Positions 1 to 7,376 of a DNA stretch of 34,948 bases are shown here, piece by piece. The notes below the pieces were generated by a model. It worked only from the letters and a program-made list of their open reading frames with translations, was not told the origin of the DNA and did no database searches. Location of the stretch: NCBI GenBank assembly GCA_020247055.1, contig JADCJL010000257.1, positions 1 through 34,948 on the forward strand. Direction: 5' to 3'. How positions within the stretch are numbered: position 1 is the stretch's first letter; the number at the start of each line of letters is the position of its first letter. The position numbers were made by a program, and so were the translations under genes. The DNA is from Acidobacteriaceae bacterium (GTDB lineage: Bacteria > Acidobacteriota > Terriglobia > Bryobacterales > Bryobacteraceae).

Positions 1-333
1 CACTCCGGTCAAGGTAGTACTCAGATTGGACGGCGGATGATAGGTGACGGTAATCAGGGAATCGTGCGTGCTACGCAGGAAACCGGCCGACGCGTTCTTC
101 ACTACCTGCCGGATGGAGGCATCCTGACACATACCGGACATCGTCTGGTAGGTGATGGCGTAACGCACACCTTCACGGACGGCGTGCTGAAAGGTGGCAC
201 GCAGAAAAATCGCCATCGAGTAGTCCGTAATGGCAAACACGATGGCCAGCAAAGGCACGATGACAAAGCTTGCCTCGAGGAAAGCGTGACCGGCCTGCCT
301 TCTCCGTCGCGTATTCACTGGGTCCTGAACCAT
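1..333 (-). CDS. TadE-like minor pilin, C-terminus cut by window edge
   Basis: The gene reads leftward from an ATG at 333-331 and runs off the window after 111 codons. A basic N-terminus (RRRRQAGHAFLEAS) leads into one hydrophobic helix at about residues 22-44, the usual layout of TadE/TadF pseudopilins of the Flp/Tad secretion system, which sit in the inner membrane with the C-terminal part outside. It is a paralogue of the gene at 2617-3114: residues 45-87 (43 residues) are identical in the two proteins, and the Glu of the TadE helix start (FLEAS / FIEAS) is kept. It lies 116 bases beyond the TadG-like gene, behind a likely terminator, so it may have its own promoter. No clear ribosome-binding site precedes the ATG, so the start is only probable. 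Confidence 0.8.
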   Translation of the reverse strand, partial: MVQDPVNTRRRRQAGHAFLEASFVIVPLLAIVFAITDYSMAIFLRATFQHAVREGVRYAITYQTMSGMCQDASIRQVVKNASAGFLRSTHDSLITVTYHPPSNLSTTLTGV

Positions 334-412
334 AGGGCGACAACGCACCTATGACTGAGGTTACACGCGAAGGCAGAAGGGAGCCATGGGCTTGGCCCCT
401 TAGCGAGGTCGG

Positions 413-437
413 AAAAACGCCCTACCGGGCGGGTAGG
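413..437 (-). terminator. Probable intrinsic terminator after the TadG-like gene
   Basis: Read on the minus strand, a 6-bp stem (CCTACC / GGTAGG, from 437-432 and 426-421) with a 5-base loop is followed by GCG and five T residues at 417-413. It lies 13 bases after the stop codon of the TadG-like gene. The short stem and short T-run make it a modest terminator; it would separate the TadE-TadE-TadG unit from the next TadE copy. Confidence 0.5.
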
Positions 438-449
438 AATGGCCGGATT

Positions 450-1964
450 CTACAGCGCTAGGCGAAGTACCTCCGAGGCGATGCGGGCGTAGGCGGCGTT
501 GATCTGGTCCACCGTAGGAGCGTAAACGTAGAGCCCGCTCACGCGGGAACTATCGTAGCTGGGTGAGGTGGGGTCGTTTGCCATGCGGCGCAGGATATCG
601 TGGTCAACCAGGGTGCCCAGACCGATGGTATAGGTGACTACCGGAAGGGTGGGGTTGTTGCGCGCCATGGCGGCGACGTTGTCCGATAGATTCATCGCCA
701 CCCGGGAGAGCGTGGTGGGATTATCAGGCCGCACCTGGCCGGCGTACGGATGGCCCGTCGGAAACCGTTCCACACCGGAATCCAGGTACCCGCTGGTACT
801 GATGCCGTTGGCGTCCTGCGCCGGGATAAAGGCGATGTCTTCGCGGACCCGCCGCTGATGCCCGGTCATGCCGCAACCAACGCGACTGGCGGTCCCAATC
901 ATGGGCTCCCCACCGGAAGGCCCCGTCGCTGTCGGATTGAGCAGTCCAAAGGTGTCGCCGGCGACCACGGCCAGATTCCCTCCGGTGAGCACCCCGAGCT
1001 TCGGCGCAAACGTGCCCCAGGAGGCGTGGCCACTCGGAAAACCGTTGTCATCCTGGCAGGGACTTCGAGGAATCAAGCATTCCACGTAAGAAGTGGCTCC
1101 GCCACAAATCCAACTGCTCGGATTATCGCGCCGGACATCGGGAATGGTGCGGATCGGAAACCGGGCGGTCAGGGTGTTGGGAATGCCATCGGTGAACAGA
1201 ATAATGACGTTCAGGGCGAGCGGTTGGTTGATCGCGACCAGTTGCTGGTAGGCGTTCCAGTAGGCGTGGGCCGTGTTCGTCTGTCCGGTGCAGACTACCT
1301 GGTCGATGGCGGCGTTTATGGAGGATACCGGATTCTTGAAATCCCGGGTGGGGGCGTAGGCGTTGAAGACGGTACCTCCGAAGGTGACCATCCCCAATCG
1401 GTCCCGGTCCTGCATGAACAGATCGGAGAAGGTTTTCGAGGCGACAATCATGGGGGTACACGCGCTCGAGACGTTCATCGATGCGGAGCGGTCGAGCACC
1501 AGCATGACGTTCACATCCCGGCGGGAGGCTCTACCCGTTGAACTTGTCAGCGTGGCGGTGGTGCCGAGCACGCGCAGGAAGTAGAGATTCGCGGTCGCCG
1601 TGGCCGAGGTGGTCACCGAGAGCGTATTCATCGCGGTCTGCTCGACGGAGATCGTGGGGGTGGCGCTGGCCGTTCCCAGATAGCCGGATGGGAAGTTGGC
1701 ATTGAAAAAGGCTGTCCCCCGGGCGGTCGCGTTCGCAATCTGGTCGGCGAGGTTCATGCCGAGATTCAGATTGCGGGCCGTGGCCAGGGCGGCGGCGTCA
1801 CAGGCCGAACTCAACCGCGCCCGGATGAGATAAAGCAGGCCGGCGTCGATAGCCAGACCGACGATAGGGATCGTGCCCACCAGCATCAGCGCGGTGAGCA
1901 TGACGGCGATGCCCCTCTGCCGGGCGGCGCGGGATGGAGATGCGGTTAATGATGACGGGTTCAC
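450..1964 (-). CDS. TadG-like pilus assembly protein with von Willebrand A domain
   Basis: A 504-residue protein. The N-terminal segment (RQRGIAVMLTALMLVG, about residues 16-45) is a TadE/TadG-type helix followed by the typical Tad motif region ACDAAALATARNL. A von Willebrand factor A domain starts near residue 152, with an intact metal-site motif DRSAS (Asp158, Ser160, Ser162), a threonine-containing loop near 226-231 and FTDG with Asp259. Such proteins are anchored in the inner membrane and belong to Flp/Tad pilus loci. The frame stays open upstream to 2300, but that part overlaps the preceding gene and reads as nonsense. The GTG at 1964 is preceded by AGGAGAG at good spacing and begins just before the hydrophobic helix, so I chose it. 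The gap to the upstream gene is 14 bases, which indicates one operon. Several Cys residues between the metal-site strands may form disulfides outside the cell (inference). Confidence 0.85.
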   Translation of the reverse strand: MNPSSLTASPSRAARQRGIAVMLTALMLVGTIPIVGLAIDAGLLYLIRARLSSACDAAALATARNLNLGMNLADQIANATARGTAFFNANFPSGYLGTASATPTISVEQTAMNTLSVTTSATATANLYFLRVLGTTATLTSSTGRASRRDVNVMLVLDRSASMNVSSACTPMIVASKTFSDLFMQDRDRLGMVTFGGTVFNAYAPTRDFKNPVSSINAAIDQVVCTGQTNTAHAYWNAYQQLVAINQPLALNVIILFTDGIPNTLTARFPIRTIPDVRRDNPSSWICGGATSYVECLIPRSPCQDDNGFPSGHASWGTFAPKLGVLTGGNLAVVAGDTFGLLNPTATGPSGGEPMIGTASRVGCGMTGHQRRVREDIAFIPAQDANGISTSGYLDSGVERFPTGHPYAGQVRPDNPTTLSRVAMNLSDNVAAMARNNPTLPVVTYTIGLGTLVDHDILRRMANDPTSPSYDSSRVSGLYVYAPTVDQINAAYARIASEVLRLAL

Positions 1965-1978
1965 AAGACTCTCCTGCT

Positions 1979-2611
1979 CTAAAACACGCTGCGCTGGTAG
2001 ACGAAAGTGCCGGTCCGCACGCCGGGCATATCCAACTGCGGTGTGATGAAGTAAGCTTCCGCGACGTAAGCAAACTCGCCGGCCCCGAGATTCATCACGG
2101 CATCGAAGGCATCTGCCCGGGCAGACGTCTCGGCCAGATAGTTGGATTGCCCGATGCTGCCGTCGGCCCCTATGATCGCCGGCGCCGGGGTACCCACACT
2201 GCTGGTGGTGAGCGCGGCGTTGCCAATGACAATTCGCTTGACGATGACGTGGCGATTGAAGTTCGGACAAGCGGTCGTCGTGGCGTACGGCGGAACGCAC
2301 TGCGCACTGCCGATCTTCATGATCTGCGTCAGAATCACGGCGCCATTTCCGCCCGTCTCCGTCATGCCCATTCCCCGGGCGATGCGCACGATCAGCCCCT
2401 TGTTGGCCGACGTGGAGAAGTCGACGTAACGCATGAACATCGCGCCGGCATCCCGCGCCACGACGGCCGCCTGTACCGACATCGTCAGGCTCATGCCGAT
2501 CGAGAAGACACCAAACAGAATCGGCACCAGGAACACGATCACGAGCGCAAACTCCACCAGAGCGTTTCCGTTTCTCGCGCGTTTTCGGATGGGGGCGGGG
2601 AAGCTCTTCAT
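1979..2611 (-). CDS. TadE-like minor pilin
   Basis: A 210-residue protein with a short basic N-terminus (MKSFPAPIRKRARNG) followed by GNALVEFALVIVFLVPILFG, the characteristic TadE signature with the conserved Glu after the glycine and a single membrane helix. The rest is a probable extracytoplasmic domain. A GTG at 2626 would extend it by five residues into the upstream gene, but the ATG at 2611 sits five bases behind GGTGA, which overlaps the upstream TGA stop, so it is the better start. The gene is the second of three on the minus strand (TadE, TadE, TadG) and is probably translationally coupled to the first. Its role in a Flp/Tad pilus is inferred from the family; no tadA, tadB, tadC or cpaA gene is visible in the window. 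Confidence 0.8.
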   Translation of the reverse strand: MKSFPAPIRKRARNGNALVEFALVIVFLVPILFGVFSIGMSLTMSVQAAVVARDAGAMFMRYVDFSTSANKGLIVRIARGMGMTETGGNGAVILTQIMKIGSAQCVPPYATTTACPNFNRHVIVKRIVIGNAALTTSSVGTPAPAIIGADGSIGQSNYLAETSARADAFDAVMNLGAGEFAYVAEAYFITPQLDMPGVRTGTFVYQRSVF

Positions 2612-2616
2612 GGCAA

Positions 2617-3114
2617 TCACCGGCACGGCGGGGTCGTCGTACCAGCCGGTAAGGACTCGGTCTTATCAGCCGCCCGCACCGTGATGTTCAGGGGCGTGTT
2701 CGTCCGCATCAGCGACGCCATCCAGCCGTAGCTGAAATCCTCGACGGAAACTTCCACAATATTCCCGGCGGCATTACTGCCCGCCCCGGTAACGGTCTGA
2801 CTCAGGTCCGCAGGCGGGTGGTAGGTAACCTTGATCAGGGAATCGTGCGAGTTGCGTAAGAAACCCGCCGAGGCATTCTTAACCACCTGCCGGATGGATG
2901 CATCCTGGCACATTCCAGACATGGTCTGGTAGGTAATCGCGTAGCGGACGCCCTCCCGCACCGCGTGCTGAAACGTGGCACGCATGAACATCGCCATCGA
3001 AAAATCGATGATAGCCAACACAATAGCCAATAACGGCACGAAGACGAAACTGGCTTCGATAAATGCGTTGCCAGACTGACGCCTCCTCCGTCTACGGGGA
3101 GTGTTTTGAGACAT
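2617..3114 (-). CDS. TadE-like minor pilin, first gene of the unit
   Basis: A 165-residue protein with a run of arginines (residues 7-12), then SGNAFIEASFVFVPLLAIVLAI, a TadE-type membrane helix with the conserved Glu. Residues 45-87 match the partial gene at the left edge of the window exactly, though the DNA differs at many silent positions. It begins 93 bases after the lgt stop codon. That gap holds no strong terminator, so read-through from the ileS-lspA-lgt group cannot be excluded. No good ribosome-binding site precedes the ATG. Together with the two following genes it looks like the minor pilin part of a Flp/Tad system. Confidence 0.8.
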   Translation of the reverse strand: MSQNTPRRRRRRQSGNAFIEASFVFVPLLAIVLAIIDFSMAMFMRATFQHAVREGVRYAITYQTMSGMCQDASIRQVVKNASAGFLRNSHDSLIKVTYHPPADLSQTVTGAGSNAAGNIVEVSVEDFSYGWMASLMRTNTPLNITVRAADKTESLPAGTTTPPCR

Positions 3115-3207
3115 TGGGCTTGGGGTGGTATTCCTAAGACTTATCTTGGGTTAGATAGTCGCCACTTCCCATCAGGCGGTGGCCTTAGGCCTCTTGCCAA
3201 AAAGACC

Positions 3208-3993
3208 TTAGCCGCGTACCTGAACCGGTTCGCGTCTCCCGCGCCACCAGTACACCGTGCCGACCAGCGCAAACCCCAGGCTCATCCACTGCGTCAGCGA
3301 CAAGCCCCCCTGCAGACTCTGCTCGTGATGCCGTACAAACTCCACCAGAAAGCGGACCGCCGAGTAGACCGTCAGGTACAGGCCGATCACCGTGCCCGGC
3401 CGCGGCATCCGCCCCGCCATCCGGTAGAGCACCGCGAAGAGCACCAACTCAGCCGCCGCCTCGTACAACTGCGTCGGATGCAGCGGCACCCCGAGCGGCG
3501 TACCGCTGATAGTAGCCGCGTCCGGGTTGGTGTAGCGCACGGCCCACGGCCGTTCGCAGTAGGCTCCGTAACAGCACCCGGCGGCGAAGCACCCCAGCCG
3601 GCCGATGGCGTGGCCCAACGCCAGCCCCGGCGCCAGAATGTCCGCCACGGGCAGAAAATCGAGCTTCTCCCGGCGGAGATGCCACCATGCGGCCACGACC
3701 GCCAGCGCCAGTCCGCCCTGAAACACCCCGGCGGCCTGCAGGGTGGCGAGGCTGAAAATCTCCCCGGGCCGCTGCGCGTAATACTCCCAATCGAACAGGA
3801 ACATGGCCAGTTTGGCGCCCAGCAGTCCGGCAAAGACGACATAGAGGACGAGGTTGGTAAGCTTCTCGGTATCCATGCCCCGGCGCCGGGCCAGCCGCGT
3901 GGAGACCAGCAGGCCGGCCAGCACCCCGGCGGCGACGAGCGCGCCGTAGGAGGGCAGGAAGAAGTCGCCGATCGAAAAGAGCTTAGGAAACAC
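3208..3993 (-). CDS. lgt: Prolipoprotein diacylglyceryl transferase
   Basis: Lgt transfers diacylglycerol from phosphatidylglycerol to the lipobox cysteine of prelipoproteins in the inner membrane. The protein is about 261 residues with several hydrophobic segments. The family signature is seen as GHAIGRLGCFAAGCCYG, with the Arg and Gly positions kept, together with HPTQLYEA and the C-terminal RFLVEFVRHHEQ. An upstream GTG at 4005 is possible. The GTG at 3993 gives the usual family N-terminus (MFPKLFSIGDF) and lies just behind GGGGAGG, so I prefer it. It then overlaps the lspA stop by 11 bases. Having lspA and lgt together places two steps of lipoprotein maturation in one operon, a sensible pairing. 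Confidence 0.95.
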   Translation of the reverse strand: MFPKLFSIGDFFLPSYGALVAAGVLAGLLVSTRLARRRGMDTEKLTNLVLYVVFAGLLGAKLAMFLFDWEYYAQRPGEIFSLATLQAAGVFQGGLALAVVAAWWHLRREKLDFLPVADILAPGLALGHAIGRLGCFAAGCCYGAYCERPWAVRYTNPDAATISGTPLGVPLHPTQLYEAAAELVLFAVLYRMAGRMPRPGTVIGLYLTVYSAVRFLVEFVRHHEQSLQGGLSLTQWMSLGFALVGTVYWWRGRREPVQVRG

Positions 3994-4486
3994 GTTCCTC
4001 CCCACGCTGCCGCCAGATGTCGATCAGCAGCAGACCCGCGCCCACGCAGATCGCGCTATCGGCCACGTTGAACACCGGCCACTGGTAGTCGCCGATGTAG
4101 ACGAGCAGGAAGTCGGTGACGTAGCCGCGCAGCACGCGGTCCCACATGTTGCCGAGCGCCCCGCTCAACACCAGCGCCAGGGCCAGCCGCACCCAGTCCG
4201 ACTGCTTGTCGTTCGGGCGGAAAGAGAGCACCAGCATCCCGGCCACCAGCAGCGTCACCACCCCGGAAAAGCCGATCAGGACAAGGGCGCGGATGTGGTC
4301 CGGCGCATCGTTCAACAGACTGAAGGCCGCACCGCGGTTTTGCGCGTGCACGATGCTGAAAAAACCGGGGATCACCGGGTAGGCGTCCCAGAAGTTGACG
4401 TGCGTCTCAATCAGGCGTTTGGTGGCCCAATCGACCGCAAACAGCAGCGGCACGGTACTGACGATGGCGGCTTGCAGACGCGTCAT
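3983..4486 (-). CDS. lspA: Lipoprotein signal peptidase (signal peptidase II)
   Basis: LspA removes the signal peptide of diacylglyceryl-modified prolipoproteins in the inner membrane. The 167-residue protein has four hydrophobic segments and the two aspartate motifs of this aspartic peptidase family: GALGNMWDRVLRGYVTDFL and WPVFNVADSAICVG. The early motif NRGAAFSLL is also present. A TTG two codons upstream is in frame, but the ATG at 4486 is preferred. It follows the ileS stop by 18 bases, repeating the common ileS-lspA gene order, and overlaps lgt. Confidence 0.95.
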   Translation of the reverse strand: MTRLQAAIVSTVPLLFAVDWATKRLIETHVNFWDAYPVIPGFFSIVHAQNRGAAFSLLNDAPDHIRALVLIGFSGVVTLLVAGMLVLSFRPNDKQSDWVRLALALVLSGALGNMWDRVLRGYVTDFLLVYIGDYQWPVFNVADSAICVGAGLLLIDIWRQRGEERVS

Positions 4487-4504
4487 AAACAATCGCGCGA
4501 CCGG

Positions 4505-7324
4505 CTAGGCGCCGCCGAACATCTCCTTGACGGCGCTCGCGCACGGAGCGCACACCGTCGGCAGGTCCGCGTCCGCGCCCAGGGCCGGAACGAATTTCCA
4601 GCACCGTTCGCACTTGCTGCCCGCGGCGCGCTCGACGGCCACGCTGAGGGCGCCGGCTCCGGCCTCGCCCTCGACAACCTCCACCGCGGAGACGATGAAC
4701 AGTGCCGCCAGATCGTCGGCGTGGGCCGCCAGCAGCGCGTGGGTCGCCTGGTCGGCCGTAATCGTGATCCTGGCTTCGAGCGGCGCGCCAATCAGATTCG
4801 CCTGCCGGGCGGCTTCAAGGGGCTTGGTGACCTCGGGGCGGAGAGCCATGAGCCGGTCCCAATCGGCCAGTTGCGCGCGCTGCGCGGCCGGGATGCCGGC
4901 CGTCAGGTCCGCGGCGGCGGGGAAGTAAGCGAGGTGGACGCTCTCGGTATGGCCGAGGCTGCGCCAGATCTCTTCGCAGGTGAAGGTCAGGATGGGCGCC
5001 AGCAGACGGACAAGGGCGTCCGTGAGCCGGTAGAGCGCCGTTTGCGCGCTGCGGCGGGCCGTCGAACGGGTGGCGGTGGTGTACAGCCGGTCTTTCAGCA
5101 CGTCGAAGTAGACGGCGCTCAGATCGGTGGTGCAGAAGGCGTAGCAGGCCTGATAGATGCGATGGAAGGCGTACTCGTCGTACCAGCCGCGGCACTTGGC
5201 CACCAGCTCTTCGGCACGCACCAGAATCCACTGATCGATCGGCGCGAGCGCGTCGGCGGGCACCGCGTCCGTGGTCGGGTTAAATCCGTGCAGGTTGCCG
5301 AGCGTGTAGCGGAAGGTGTTGCGGATCTTGCGGTAGGCATCGGTGAGCCGCTGCAGAATCTCGTCGCCCAGGCGGACGTCCTCCCAGAACTCGACCGAAC
5401 TGACCCAGAGCCGCAGAATCTCGGCGCCTGACTGTTTGATCACCTTCTCCGGCTCAATTACGTTGCCAAGCGACTTCGACATGGCCCGGCCCTTCTCATC
5501 GAGCGCCCAGCCGTTGGTGAGGCAGCCGCGGTAGGGCGCATCGCCCCGGGTGCCCACGCCCACGAGGAGCGAAGAGTGGAACCAGCCGCGGTACTGGTCG
5601 CCGCCCTCGAGGTAGAGATCGGCCGGCCACGGAAGGTTGTAGCGGTCGCATAGCACCGCCAGGTGGCTTGAGCCGCTGTCAAACCAGACGTCGAGAATGT
5701 CGTTCTCCTTCGAGAACTCGGCGCCGCCGCAGGAGGCGCAGCGGTAGCCGTGCGGCAGCAGTTCGGCCGCGGTCTTCTCGTACCACAGGTCGGCCGAGTG
5801 GGTCTTGAACTGTTCGACCACGGCGTCGAGCACCGTGCGGTCTTTGACGAGTTTCTCGCAGCCCGTGCAGGTAAAGGCGACAATGGGCACGCCCCAGGTC
5901 CGCTGGCGCGAGATGCACCAGTCGGGCCGGCCGGCGATCATGTTCGAGATCCGCTCTTCGCCCCAGGCCGGCATCCACTTCACGCGGCTGATGGCGGCAA
6001 GCGCCTCCTGCCGGAGGTTGTTCTTCTCCATGCCGATGAACCACTGCTCGGTGGCCCGGAAGATAGTGGGCTTGTGGCAGCGCCAGCAGTGCGGGTAGGA
6101 GTGTTCAATCGTCCGGTGGCCGGCCAGCGCCCCGGCGGCGGTGAGAATCTCCATCACCTTGGCGTTGGCCTGCCAGACGGTGAGGCCGACGAGCTCTTCG
6201 GGCAGATGGCCGGGCTCGTTTTCGGTATGGTAGAGCCGGCCGGCTCCATCGACCGGGCAGTAGACCGGCAGCCCGTTCTGCAGGCCGGCGATGTAGTCCT
6301 CCATGCCGTGGCCCGGCGCGGTGTGGACAATGCCGGTGCCCTGCTCGAGGGTGACGTGTTCGCCCAGAATGCCTTTGCTTACGCGCTCGGCGAAGGGGTG
6401 GGCAAAGCTGGTTCCGTCGAGTTGGGCGCCCGAGAAGCGGGCCAGCACCGTGTGGGTCTCCCACCCGAGATCCTTCGCCACCTGCGCGAGCAGGCCGTCG
6501 GCGACGATCAGCACGCCTTGCGGCGACTCCACCGCCACGTACTCAAGGCGCGGATGGAAGCAGAGGCCGAGGTTGGCGGGAATCGTCCACGGCGTTGTCG
6601 TCCAGATGAGGCCGAACAGCTCGCGGCCGGCCAGAGCCGGGTCGATGGCGGCGGCCTCGGAGGTCAACGCGAACTTCACCCAGATCGACGGGCTCTTGTG
6701 GTTCTCGTACTCGGTTTCGGCCTCGGCGAGCGCGGTGCGGCAGTTCAGGCACCAGTTCACCGGCTTGAGGCCGCGATAGATGTAGTCCTTGGCGTAGAAG
6801 TCGACGAAGGCGCCGGCGATGGCCGCCTGGTACTCCGGGGCCATGGTGAGATAGGGGTCGTCCCAGCGGCCGAACACGCCGAGGCGCTGGAAGCTGGCCG
6901 ACTGCAGGTCGACGTACTTCTGGGCGTAGGCGCGGCAGGCGCGGCGGATTTCGGCCGTCGACATCTGGGCTTTCTTGCTGCCGAGTTCGCCGTCGACTTT
7001 GATTTCAATCGGCAGGCCGTGGCAGTCCCAGCCGGGCACGTAGGGCGCATCGTAGCCGGCCATGGTCTTGGACTTGACGATGAAGTCCTTGAGCAGCTTG
7101 TTGAAGGCGTGGCCGAGATGGATGTTGCCGTTGGCGTAGGGCGGGCCGTCGTGGAGGATGAAGCGCGGCTTGCCTGCCCGGCTCTGGCGAATGTGCTCGT
7201 AGAGTTTGCCCTCGGCCCACTCGCCGAGCAGTTTGGGCTCGAGCGTAGGCAGGTTGGCCTTCATCGAAAACGCCGTTTGGGGCAGGTTGACGGTCTTTTT
7301 AAGGTCGAGCGAACTCCAATCCAT
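4505..7324 (-). CDS. ileS: Isoleucyl-tRNA synthetase
   Basis: A 939-residue class I aminoacyl-tRNA synthetase that charges tRNA-Ile and edits mischarged valine. The HIGH-type motif is HLGH at residues 69-72. The editing domain shows TTPWTIPANLGL and GIVHTAPGHG. The second catalytic motif reads AMSKS (about residues 614-618), with alanine in place of the first lysine of KMSKS. A C-terminal zinc-binding segment is seen in CERCWKF and CAPCASAV, as in long bacterial IleRS. The ATG at 7324 has GGGAAG upstream at suitable spacing. It starts 52 bases after the carbamoyltransferase stop, so it may have its own promoter or share one. Confidence 0.97.
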   Translation of the reverse strand: MDWSSLDLKKTVNLPQTAFSMKANLPTLEPKLLGEWAEGKLYEHIRQSRAGKPRFILHDGPPYANGNIHLGHAFNKLLKDFIVKSKTMAGYDAPYVPGWDCHGLPIEIKVDGELGSKKAQMSTAEIRRACRAYAQKYVDLQSASFQRLGVFGRWDDPYLTMAPEYQAAIAGAFVDFYAKDYIYRGLKPVNWCLNCRTALAEAETEYENHKSPSIWVKFALTSEAAAIDPALAGRELFGLIWTTTPWTIPANLGLCFHPRLEYVAVESPQGVLIVADGLLAQVAKDLGWETHTVLARFSGAQLDGTSFAHPFAERVSKGILGEHVTLEQGTGIVHTAPGHGMEDYIAGLQNGLPVYCPVDGAGRLYHTENEPGHLPEELVGLTVWQANAKVMEILTAAGALAGHRTIEHSYPHCWRCHKPTIFRATEQWFIGMEKNNLRQEALAAISRVKWMPAWGEERISNMIAGRPDWCISRQRTWGVPIVAFTCTGCEKLVKDRTVLDAVVEQFKTHSADLWYEKTAAELLPHGYRCASCGGAEFSKENDILDVWFDSGSSHLAVLCDRYNLPWPADLYLEGGDQYRGWFHSSLLVGVGTRGDAPYRGCLTNGWALDEKGRAMSKSLGNVIEPEKVIKQSGAEILRLWVSSVEFWEDVRLGDEILQRLTDAYRKIRNTFRYTLGNLHGFNPTTDAVPADALAPIDQWILVRAEELVAKCRGWYDEYAFHRIYQACYAFCTTDLSAVYFDVLKDRLYTTATRSTARRSAQTALYRLTDALVRLLAPILTFTCEEIWRSLGHTESVHLAYFPAAADLTAGIPAAQRAQLADWDRLMALRPEVTKPLEAARQANLIGAPLEARITITADQATHALLAAHADDLAALFIVSAVEVVEGEAGAGALSVAVERAAGSKCERCWKFVPALGADADLPTVCAPCASAVKEMFGGA

Positions 7325-7376
7325 GGGTATCTTCCCATTATCGAACAGACCCGGCCCGATCCGTTAAGCGGCCCCG

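Noticed and set aside
37-354. Plus-strand open frame at the left edge
   Set aside because: It is antisense to the partial TadE-like gene, whose protein matches the copy at 2617-3114 closely.
1965-2300. Upstream extension of the TadG-like gene
   Set aside because: It overlaps the TadE gene in another frame and reads as low-complexity Arg-rich text; the GTG at 1964 has a good ribosome-binding site.
3115-3207. Possible riboswitch or terminator between lgt and the first TadE gene
   Set aside because: Only short partial inverted repeats (GGCC, TATCT/AGATA) are present; no known riboswitch core and no stem followed directly by a T-run.
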